DNA of 64,000 nucleotides from Paramoeba atlantica (taxonomy: Eukaryota; Discosea): NCBI GenBank assembly GCA_977017575.1, contig CDRNVI010000203.1, positions 1-64,000 of the forward strand. Direction: 5' to 3'. A program made the translations under genes and the position numbers. Under the pieces are notes generated by a model, which saw nothing but the letters and a program-made list of their open reading frames with translations, was not told where the DNA came from and did not search any database. Below, one piece after another: positions 1 to 4,062 of this stretch (position 1 is its first letter; each line of letters begins with the position of its first letter).

Positions 1-349
1 TAATCACTACCCCTCACCAAAAGGTCGCAATAATATATGTTTTTAGCGTTTAAGATCTGGAGACCATTTTCAAAATAGAAAATGTCAATCGCTTTTTTCT
101 TACGCAAGTACGTCAAAAAAATCGTTTTTCTCCATGAGCTAAAACGAGTTAGTTCGATCGGGCTTTTTTTGATGCTTTTTTTGGATCGCAGCTTCAACAA
201 AAAAAAATTTCCGCTGCTGTTTTCCAACAAAGAAAATTATAAAAAAATAATTTTGTTGTTGTCAAATACGATCTTTTAAAATATAAAATTTTTTTTATCG
301 TTATAAATTTTATTCCGACATAAATTTGTTGGAAAAGTAACAGTAAAAA

Positions 350-384
350 GTTGTTAATGAAAAAAAAATAAATTCATTAACAAC
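350..384 (+). other. 10-bp hairpin GTTGTTAATG/CATTAACAAC
   Basis: The stem is perfect, 350-359 with 375-384, with a 15-base A-rich loop. It abuts the next hairpin (387-411). The loop differs by one A between types A and B/C, while the stem is unchanged. Confidence 0.75.
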
Positions 385-386
385 AA

Positions 387-431
387 CGTTGATGAAAAAT
401 AACAATCAACGCTGTTAAATTTCCAACAAAA
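387..431 (+). repeat. Family 4 hairpin with tail (CGTTGAT/ATCAACG)
   Basis: A perfect 7-bp stem (387-393 with 405-411) is followed directly by the tail CTGTTAAATTTCCAACAAAA. The loop is ...AACA... in A and B and ...ATCA... in C. It is a clean example of the composite module. Confidence 0.75.
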
Positions 432-518
432 TAATGTCAGAAAAAAATTTCTGCCGAAATAATTTAGCTGATTAAATTTTTATCACGACAAAAATATTTT
501 TTTGTTGATCAATTAAAT

Positions 519-560
519 CGTTATTAACAAAAAAGTTATAACGCTGTTAATTTTCCAACA
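519..560 (+). repeat. Family 4 hairpin with A6 loop and tail
   Basis: The 5' arm CGTTATTAAC and the 3' arm GTTATAACG pair with a single bulge around a six-A loop, then CTGTTAATTTTCCAACA follows. The same hairpin form recurs at 609-634 and 721-746 with a slightly altered 5' arm (CGTTTGATAAC). Confidence 0.75.
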
Positions 561-577
561 TAAAAATTTTTTATCTC

Positions 578-595
578 TCAAAAAATATTTTTTGA
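578..595. other. 18-bp perfect palindrome in AT-rich DNA
   Basis: TCAAAAAATATTTTTTGA is self-complementary along its length. It sits between two family 4 modules and is unchanged in all subtypes. Low complexity makes chance more plausible than for the mixed-sequence stems. Confidence 0.6.
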
Positions 596-608
596 TGTTC
601 AAAGTTAT

Positions 609-654
609 CGTTTGATAACAAAAAAGTTATAACGCTGTAACTTTTCCAACAAAA
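609..654 (+). repeat. Family 4 hairpin with A6 loop and tail, copy 2
   Basis: CGTTTGATAAC and GTTATAACG pair around six A residues, followed by CTGTAACTTTTCCAACAAAA. The tail has one change from the usual TTAAT. An identical hairpin occurs at 721-746. Confidence 0.75.
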
Positions 655-720
655 AAAATTTTTTTTCGTGTTAAAAATTATTTTTGATCAATAAAAATTA
701 TTTTCGATGTTCAAATTCAT

Positions 721-766
721 CGTTTGATAACAAAAAAGTTATAACGCTGTTAATTTTCCATCAAAA
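721..766 (+). repeat. Family 4 hairpin with A6 loop and tail, copy 3
   Basis: The hairpin sequence is identical to copy 2, but the tail reads CTGTTAATTTTCCATCAAAA. The hairpin is conserved while the flanks are not related, which suggests the hairpin and tail form one modular unit. Confidence 0.75.
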
Positions 767-800
767 ATTATTTTTTTTGCTTCAAAAATTTTTTTTAACA

Positions 801-891
801 TAAAAATTTATAATGATGATTACAAAATAAGTGTTGCAACTCAAAAAAGTTGTTTAACACTGTTAATTTTCCATCAACATCATAATTTTTA
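801..891 (+). repeat. Nested hairpin with tail inside the loop
   Basis: The outer stem TAAAAATTTATAATGATG (801-818) pairs imperfectly with CATCATAATTTTTA (878-891). The inner stem is GTGTT/AACAC (831-835 with 856-860) plus CAACT/AGTTG (837-841 with 848-852) around a CAAAAA-type loop. In type B the flank of the inner stem becomes CAGTGTT/AACACTG, one pair longer. The family 4 tail (861-880) lies between the inner and outer 3' arms. Confidence 0.7.
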
Positions 892-954
892 TTTAAAAAT
901 TTTAATCAAAATCAATTTTATAAACATTTTTTGTAAAAAAATTAAAATTTTTAC

Positions 955-1026
955 TGGAAAATTACGGTGAGATGCATAAAAATTAGATTTAAACATAAAT
1001 TTATGCAAACTACCGTTTAATTTCCA
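955..1026 (+). other. Two-tier hairpin ACGGT/ACCGT and TGCATAAA/TTTATGCA
   Basis: The lower stem TGGAAAATTACGGT (955-968) pairs with ACCGTTTAATTTCCA (1012-1026) with one bulged base. The upper stem TGCATAAA (973-980) pairs perfectly with TTTATGCA (1000-1007). The 3' arm doubles as a TTTCCAACAAAA tail. All subtypes are identical here. Confidence 0.75.
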
Positions 1027-1194
1027 ACAAAATTTAAATTTTTTTCATTCAAAAATAGATTTTTTTAATTTTTCGCCGACAAAATTGAAAAAAAATTGAA
1101 TTTTCATTCAAAAAGTTGTAAAATTGAGTCTCAGGATGAAAAAGTGGAAAAAGACCACATTTTATCAATTCGACGCTAAATTAGCAAAAAATTT

Positions 1195-1226
1195 CAATTT
1201 CTACACCTAAATGACTGTAGAAATTG
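1195..1226 (+). other. 10-bp hairpin CAATTTCTAC/GTAGAAATTG
   Basis: A perfect 10-bp stem (1195-1204 with 1217-1226) has a 12-base loop and is conserved in all subtypes. The same segment precedes the GC-richer block. Confidence 0.8.
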
Positions 1227-1386
1227 GTGTTTTCCTACAATTTTGTGGAAACTCCTGACAAACACTGCTAAATTTCCAACAAAAAGTCAATTTGCAGGTG
1301 CTGCCCGTGGATTTTCCAACAAAATACTAGCAAAACTACTCAAAATGCTATTTTTCCGGCAGAAAACCGTCAAAATCTGCTTTTTC

Positions 1387-1436
1387 TGGGCAGGAATGAC
1401 AAAAACGGCCCAAAAAAGGCCCTGTCATTTTGCCCA
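1387..1436 (+). other. Three-tier GC-rich hairpin, TGGGCA/TGCCCA
   Basis: Three nested stems are perfect: TGGGCA (1387-1392) with TGCCCA (1431-1436), AATGACA (1395-1401) with TGTCATT (1423-1429), and GGCC (1407-1410) with GGCC (1418-1421) around a CAAAAAA loop. It is one of the most GC-rich structures in the unit and lies inside the overlapping ORFs, where it explains the sequence better than a protein does. Confidence 0.8.
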
Positions 1437-1480
1437 AAAACGCAGTATTTTTTCCTGTTCTGGCCTGCAAATTAGCGGAT

Positions 1481-1511
1481 GTCCAAGTGCCCCAAAAAAA
1501 GTGACTTGGAC
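1481..1511 (+). other. 8-bp hairpin GTCCAAGT/ACTTGGAC
   Basis: The stem is perfect in type A (1481-1488 with 1504-1511). In type B the 3' arm reads ACTTGCAC and in type C the 5' arm reads GTCCAAAG, so both other subtypes weaken it without compensation. This stem behaves unlike the covarying ones and may be incidental or dispensable. Confidence 0.65.
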
Positions 1512-1627
1512 TCCGAGCCGACTCGAAAAGTCGTATTTTCCGGCAGAAACGAAAAAATATGCCACATTTTGTCCGACGATTATTTACAACTTTTTCTCGC
1601 ATCCCATCATAGCGATTTTGCGGATCT

Positions 1628-1651
1628 GCAAGTTGGGAGGGAACCAACTGC
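1628..1651 (+). other. Hairpin AGTTGG/CCAACT with purine loop
   Basis: AGTTGG (1631-1636) pairs with CCAACT (1644-1649). In types B and C the closing A-T becomes G.T, a wobble on the + strand, and the loop changes from GAGGGAA to GAGGGAG. Confidence 0.65.
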
Positions 1652-1711
1652 ATTTTTTGGCCGTTTTGAACCCGTTTTGTAAAAAATCGCATATATAAAC
1701 TCCATAATTTC

Positions 1712-1767
1712 CCCTCAGAAATCTGCCACTTTTGGACGCCAAAAAGTGTTTTGCAGAATCTCGAGGG
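1712..1767 (+). other. Three-tier hairpin with subtype-variable loop
   Basis: CCCTC (1712-1716) pairs with GAGGG (1763-1767), TCTGC (1722-1726) with GCAGA (1753-1757), and CACTTTTGG (1727-1735) with CCAAAAAGTG (1739-1748, one bulge). The apical triplet is ACG in A, AGA in B and AGG in C, while the upper two stems are unchanged: loop-only variation. Type B loses the outermost CCCTC/GAGGG pairing (AATCTAAAGTGG replaces AATCTCGAGGG). Confidence 0.75.
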
Positions 1768-1774
1768 CAAAATA

Positions 1775-1825
1775 GGAGTTTTTTGACCCGATTTTGTGAA
1801 CAAAACTGGCATCAAAAACTATTCC
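1775..1825 (+). other. Imperfect hairpin GGAGTTTTTTGA.../...TCAAAAACTATTCC
   Basis: The arms 1775-1797 and 1800-1825 pair as GGA/TCC, GTTTTT/AAAAAC, GA/TC and TTTTGT/ACAAAA around GA, with small internal loops. It is conserved in all units and lies in the overlapping-ORF block. Confidence 0.6.
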
Positions 1826-1842
1826 AAATGCTCCAATCCGAA

Positions 1843-1873
1843 TTTCAGCTATTGAACACTAAAAATGCTGAAA
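1843..1873 (+). other. 7-bp hairpin TTTCAGC/GCTGAAA
   Basis: The stem is perfect (1843-1849 with 1867-1873), with a 17-base loop, identical in all units. Confidence 0.65.
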
Positions 1874-1946
1874 ATCGCTATTTCGCACTGGAATTCCGCC
1901 AAAACTCCTTTTCAATGCGTATTTTGGGCGAGAAAATCGTGAATTT

Positions 1947-2090
1947 TATAATTTTTAAACTTTTTTTTGTATAATTTATCATTTTTAGCGCGGATTTGTA
2001 TAATTTCTCGCATAATTTATTAGTTTTATAGCGTTGTAGTTAAAATTTTCATAATTTTATCATCAAAGTCATCATTTTTCTATAATTTCA
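1947..2090 (+). repeat. TATAATTT micro-repeat cluster
   Basis: Six occurrences of (T/C)ATAATTT start at 1947, 1970, 1999, 2011, 2050 and 2081, separated by 12 to 40 bases of unrelated sequence. They lie just after the GC-richer block in every unit. I see no stem here. Base composition makes the word common, but six in 144 bases stands out by eye. Confidence 0.5.
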
Positions 2091-2313
2091 AACAAAATTA
2101 TTAAAAAAAATGTTGTCTCAGACGAAAAAATTGCATGAAAGTTGTTAAACAACACTAAAACTAAAAAAATATCCCGCAGAAATTAAAAAACCGTGATAAA
2201 AATTTATAAATTCAAAAGAAAAATTTAAAAATCTTAAAAATTTATGATGAAATCATCTTCTTTGTACCAAAATCAGATGTAAACATCAAAAAATTTTTTT
2301 AAAATCACTAGTT

Positions 2314-2334
2314 GAAACCATCGTCTATGGTTTC
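2314..2334 (+). other. 8-bp hairpin GAAACCAT/ATGGTTTC
   Basis: The stem is perfect (2314-2321 with 2327-2334), with a CGTCT loop, present in every unit. It follows a stand-alone fragment (2253-2280) of the large family 2 arm (CTTTGTACCAAAATCAGATG). Confidence 0.8.
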
Positions 2335-2399
2335 TTTTGTTAATGATCAATGTTTTCATTTCATTCATAACATTTTCACGTTAACTTCGTTCAACTAAC

Positions 2400-2497
2400 T
2401 TGAATTTTATTAAAATTATGATTCATAAAATAATTTTTTCATTGCTAAAAATAAAACCGCAATGGAAATTATTATGAAACAAGTTTTAATAATTCAA
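2400..2497 (+). other. 98-nt long imperfect hairpin
   Basis: From outside in: TTGAATT/AATTCAA with ATTAAAA/TTTTAAT, then TTCATA/TATGAA, AATAATTT/AAATTATT and CATTGC/GCAATG. The loop is TAAAAATAAAACC in A and TAAAAATAGAATC in B and C, so the differences between subtypes fall in the loop while both arms are identical. The roughly 35-bp imperfect duplex resembles a microRNA precursor or hairpin-RNA in shape, but nothing shows that it is processed. Confidence 0.75.
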
Positions 2498-2510
2498 ACT
2501 TAAGTTTGAA
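2493..2510. other. 18-bp perfect palindrome TTCAAACTTAAGTTTGAA
   Basis: The palindrome is self-complementary along its full length and overlaps the 3' end of the 98-nt hairpin. It is followed by a second palindrome, AACTCGAGTT (2509-2518). Both are invariant in all subtypes, whereas sequence after 2520 diverges. Confidence 0.75.
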
Positions 2511-2635
2511 CTCGAGTTATAAAATTTTAATAACATTAATATATACTTTTAAATAACTTCTATAATTAATTCAAAAGAGAATTTATAATTAAGAACTTAT
2601 AAAACTATATTTAATGATTTAAAACTTAATAACTT

Positions 2636-2741
2636 GTTGTAATGTTTTCAATATAATAATATATTTACGATATATTATCTTCTTTGTTCCAAAATCAGAT
2701 GTTGATTATCGTACATTCTTATTACATGAAAACATAACAAC
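2636..2741 (+). repeat. Family 2 large hairpin, inverted orientation (type A)
   Basis: The lower stem GTTGTAATGTTTTC (2636-2649) pairs with GAAAACATAACAAC (2728-2741) with one mismatch. An internal hairpin, ATAATATAT/ATATATTAT (2656-2664 with 2670-2678), caps the 5' side. The 3' arm, bases 2692-2733, is the exact reverse complement of 3256-3297 and a two-mismatch reverse complement of 2902-2943. Types B (7238-7369) and C (16509-16615) keep the GTTTTC/GAAAAC collar and the CAGATGTTGATTATCG core but use different outer stems. Confidence 0.8.
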
Positions 2742-2763
2742 ATAAAGAATACAATAGGCACTC

Positions 2764-2867
2764 CTTACATTTAAATGCCCTTAATATAATTTATCGATAT
2801 ATTTAATTACACAAATAATTTAAAATATAATTTATAAAATATTAATAAAGTTCATGTAAAATGTAAG
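2764..2867 (+). other. Hairpin CTTACATTT/AAATGTAAG
   Basis: A perfect 9-bp outer stem (2764-2772 with 2859-2867) encloses TTAATAT/ATATTAA and an AATTACACAAATAATT apex. The positional equivalents in B (7372-7486) and C (16654-16754) have unrelated outer stems, but all keep an AATTACAAAAATAATTTAA-like apex. Confidence 0.75.
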
Positions 2868-2879
2868 AAGTTACCCTAG

Positions 2880-3023
2880 TTTTCCTGGTATTGTGAGTAT
2901 GTTTTCATGTAATAAACATGTACGATAATCAACATCTGATTTTGACTCAAAGCAGAGTAATCATCGTTAAATATCGTTACAAAGTTATTACAAATAAAAC
3001 ATAAATCACTAATAACAGGAAAA
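2880..3023 (+). repeat. Family 2 large hairpin A1
   Basis: The lower stem TTTTCCTG/CAGGAAAA (2880-2887 with 3016-3023) and the collar TATGTTTT/AAAACATA (2898-2905 with 2996-3003) flank the common core. Above the collar, TGTAATAA (2908-2915) pairs with TTATTACA (2985-2992), CGATA with TATCG, and ACTC with GAGT at the apex. Core bases are nearly identical in every family 2 member, while the lower stem is specific to this one. Confidence 0.8.
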
Positions 3024-3047
3024 TATTAAATACAAAAATATTTAATA
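3024..3047 (+). repeat. Family 3 hairpin, TATTAAATA with CAAAAA loop
   Basis: A perfect 9-bp stem (3024-3032 with 3039-3047) has the loop CAAAAA. It is one of several hairpins with this apex (3543-3566, and in type B 7707-7742 and 8109-8139). It directly abuts family 2 element A1. Confidence 0.7.
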
Positions 3048-3053
3048 AACTTC

Positions 3054-3069
3054 GATGCAAAAAAGCATC
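3054..3069 (+). other. Hairpin GATGC/GCATC with A6 loop
   Basis: The stem is perfect in type A. In type C the same element (16852-16867) reads GATAC/GTATC: pair G3057-C3066 becomes A16855-T16864, a compensatory double change. The loop of six A is the same. Type B lacks the element. Confidence 0.75.
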
Positions 3070-3104
3070 TTGACAATCTCTGTGTTTTTGTTAAAAAAAA
3101 TAGC

Positions 3105-3234
3105 GTAAAACTACAAAACCATATATATAAAATGAAAAGTGTATAAAAAAGAAAAGCATACACTTTGATACATTCAATCGAAAAATATCTCAATCATGTA
3201 TCATTAATTTTAGTATATATGGTAGGAGTTTTAC
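3105..3234 (+). ncRNA. Multi-branch junction domain (type A form)
   Basis: An outer stem, GTAAAACT (3105-3112) with AGTTTTAC (3227-3234), continues as CTA/TAG and CCATATATA (3119-3127) with TATATATGG (3214-3222). It closes a junction carrying two hairpins: AAAGTGTAT/ATACACTTT (3136-3144 with 3158-3166) and GATACAT/ATGTATC (3167-3173 with 3196-3202). In type C (16910-17028) the outer stem is ACTTC/GAAGT with CATATAT/ATATATG, while both arms persist. The fold is kept and the closing sequence replaced. Transcription is not shown; the RNA call is inference. Confidence 0.45.
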
Positions 3235-3235
3235 C

Positions 3236-3375
3236 TTTACAGTGCTATTAGTCATGTTTTCATGTAATAAGAATGTACGATAATCAACATCTGATTTGCA
3301 CTCAAAGTAGAGTAATCATCGTTAAATATCAGTACAAAGTCATTACAAGAAAACTAAAGATTAAAGCACTGTAAA
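3236..3375 (+). repeat. Family 2 large hairpin A2
   Basis: The lower stem TTTACAGTGCT (3236-3246) pairs perfectly with AGCACTGTAAA (3365-3375), 11 bp. The collar GTTTTC/GAAAAC, then TGTAAT/ATTACA, TGTAC/GTACA and the ACTC/GAGT apex follow as in A1. Its 5' arm (3256-3297) is also perfectly complementary to the inverted element at 2692-2733, so two alternative pairings compete. In unit 13 the 5' arm is deleted. Confidence 0.8.
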
Positions 3376-3376
3376 A

Positions 3377-3411
3377 TTGCACTAAGATTTCCTTCAGAAA
3401 TTCAAGTGCAA
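3377..3411 (+). repeat. Family 1 hairpin TTGCACT/AGTGCAA
   Basis: The 7-bp stem (3377-3383 with 3405-3411) is followed by the fixed internal loop AAG opposite TCA (G.T wobble, A.C, A.A), then ATTTC/GAAAT and the loop CTTCA. It sits immediately after family 2 element A2, an order that repeats in B and C. In type C one stem pair is a C.A mismatch (17176-17210). Confidence 0.8.
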
Positions 3412-3416
3412 ATATC

Positions 3417-3443
3417 CGCCCAACTTATAAAATATAAGTGGCG
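3417..3443 (+). other. Hairpin CGCC/GGCG with ACTTATA/TATAAGT
   Basis: The stem ACTTATA (3423-3429) pairs with TATAAGT (3433-3439); CGCC (3417-3420) pairs with GGCG (3440-3443) across a CA bulge. The pair C3420-G3440 is T8078.G8098 in type B and T17219-A17242 in type C. This is the stepwise path expected when an RNA stem is maintained on the + strand. Confidence 0.75.
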
Positions 3444-3457
3444 TCTATATATATTTT

Positions 3458-3478
3458 TTTATCGAAAAAAACGATAAA
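3458..3478 (+). other. Hairpin TTTATCG/CGATAAA
   Basis: A perfect 7-bp stem has an all-A loop, in types A and C. At the same position type B has an unrelated hairpin with a CAAAAA loop (8109-8139). The presence of a hairpin is conserved; its sequence is not. Confidence 0.75.
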
Positions 3479-3488
3479 TAAATAAAGA

Positions 3489-3521
3489 TCATGATAAGAT
3501 TTCTACGAAATTCAATCATGA
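3489..3521 (+). repeat. Family 1 hairpin TCATGAT/ATCATGA
   Basis: The 7-bp stem (3489-3495 with 3515-3521), AAG/TCA internal loop, ATTTC/GAAAT and apex TAC are present in all subtypes. In type B (8143-8177) the apex has become ATTTT...AAAAT and is still paired. Confidence 0.8.
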
Positions 3522-3522
3522 A

Positions 3523-3542
3523 GCATACACTATAGTGTATGC
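3523..3542. other. 20-bp perfect palindrome
   Basis: The sequence GCATACACTATAGTGTATGC is self-complementary throughout and invariant in all units. It lies two bases after a family 1 hairpin and directly before a family 3 hairpin. Its internal ATACAC/GTGTAT matches the arm of the junction domain hairpin (3139-3163). Confidence 0.85.
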
Positions 3543-3566
3543 AAATTATTACAAAAATAATAATTT
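3543..3566 (+). repeat. Family 3 hairpin AAATTATTA with CAAAAA loop
   Basis: A perfect 9-bp stem (3543-3551 with 3558-3566) has the loop CAAAAA, identical in all subtypes. Confidence 0.75.
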
Positions 3567-3575
3567 TAAAATTTT

Positions 3576-3597
3576 TTCTTCGAAATTCAAAGAAGAA
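3576..3597 (+). other. Hairpin TTCTTC/GAAGAA with GAAATTCAA in the loop
   Basis: A 6-bp stem encloses GAAATTCAAA, which is the 3' half-motif of family 1 (GAAAT TCA A). It may be a degenerate family 1 element that has lost its 5' half-motif. In type C the loop reads GTAATTCAAA. Confidence 0.55.
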
Positions 3598-3661
3598 TTT
3601 ATTCGAAAAAAATATAAATTTTAATGTTTTCGTGTTTAACTACAACTTAAATTTATATATA

Positions 3662-3961
3662 TTTCGTTAAATTAAGAGAATAATTAAACGAAACTGTTAC
3701 TCGGCAAAAATAAGGGAATTTTTGAGTAACAGACCGTTCAAATTGAAAACAAAAAAACAATTTGCACGGCAATTCTTGGGGTTTTTACGCCTCACGGCTT
3801 CGTGATTGGACTAAAGAGCAGGAGCGAGAGCAAGAAAGTTTGCAGGGGTAGTTGAGTTAGCTATTCCCGGTGGAAGCTAACCTCGATTCTTTAGTCTTTA
3901 GTTGTGGTAATTTGGGATAGTGAAGTAAAATTTTTAAAGTTCACTATCGACAATTACTATT
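3662..3961 (+). ncRNA. 300-nt multi-stem covarying module, unit 1 (A form)
   Basis: Eight or more stems lie side by side: TTTCGTTAAATTA/TAATTAAACGAAA (3662-3674 with 3681-3693), CTGTTACTC/GAGTAACAG (3694-3702 with 3724-3732), CCGTTCAAATTG/CAATTTGCACGG (3734-3745 with 3758-3769, one mismatch), TCACG/CGTGA (3792-3805), and GACTAAAG/CTTTAGTC (3809-3816 with 3889-3896) enclosing GTTAGCT/AGCTAAC (3856-3862 with 3875-3881). Last comes a two-tier hairpin, GATAGTGAA/TTCACTATC (3916-3924 with 3940-3948) inside GGTAATT/AATTACT. Pairs T3921-A3943 and G3907-C3957 covary between subtypes. It contains the GC-richest part of the 3' half. I recognise no known RNA family; RNase P, SRP, 5S, group I and II cores were considered and do not fit. 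Confidence 0.45.
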
Positions 3962-4038
3962 CTCTTTCATCTTTTGGCGTGCATTGCTAATTGATCCCAA
4001 TAGACAATCACATTCAGAAATGATCGTTGCTATCCCTA

Positions 4039-4062
4039 TATGTATGTAAAATATCATACATA
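4039..4062 (+). other. 8-bp hairpin TATGTATG/CATACATA
   Basis: A perfect stem (4039-4046 with 4055-4062) has an 8-base loop, in all subtypes. From here to the end of the unit (about 550 bases) I see only weak short stems such as AAATCC/GGATTT near 4270-4297, and a cluster of AATAAA words at 4192-4213. Confidence 0.65.

Larger units (their letters stand above)
188..1030 (+). repeat. Hairpin-plus-tail series (family 4)
   Basis: This very AT-rich stretch contains a repeated composite. A hairpin is followed immediately by a tail close to CTGTTAATTTTCCAACA. Instances: stem 188-192/213-217 with tail from 218; 387-393/405-411 with tail 412-431; 519-528/535-543 with tail 544-560; 609-634 with tail 635-654; 721-746 with tail 747-766; 831-860 with tail 861-880; 955-1026, where the tail is itself the 3' arm. 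Tails without an obvious preceding stem occur at 1261-1283 and 1301-1324. Spacing is irregular (about 90 to 250 bp) and stem sequences differ, so this is not a simple tandem sub-repeat. The same series is present in every unit. Confidence 0.75.

Noticed and set aside
1692-1718. TATATAAA followed by CCCTCAG as a polymerase II core promoter
   Set aside because: The TATA to initiator distance is about 25 bases, slightly short, and TATA words are everywhere in this composition. Left out of the annotation for lack of independent support.
1348-1815. Minus-strand 155-codon ORF (and the + strand 151-codon ORF overlapping it) as protein genes
   Set aside because: No recognisable domain, low-complexity Phe/Lys/Arg-rich translations, TTG rather than ATG at the + start, mostly non-synonymous subtype differences, and strong overlapping stems that explain open frames on both strands.
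2636-3375. Terminal inverted repeats of a MITE or other DNA transposon
   Set aside because: No target-site duplications are visible around the paired arms, the arms pair in several alternative combinations, and three or four copies in mixed orientation do not bracket a single element.
3847-3890. Polymerase III internal promoter (A box-like TAGTTGAGTTAG, B box-like CCTCGATTCC)
   Set aside because: Spacing is plausible, but each box has two or more departures from consensus and the sequence is better explained by the GTTAGCT/AGCTAAC stem; no clean terminator at the module end.
3662-3961. Known RNA family: RNase P, SRP RNA, 5S rRNA, tRNA, group I or II intron core, hammerhead ribozyme
   Set aside because: None of the hallmark motifs lines up in order. 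A CTGATGA word near 7269 in type B lacks the GAAA and stem geometry of a hammerhead and is missing from A and C.
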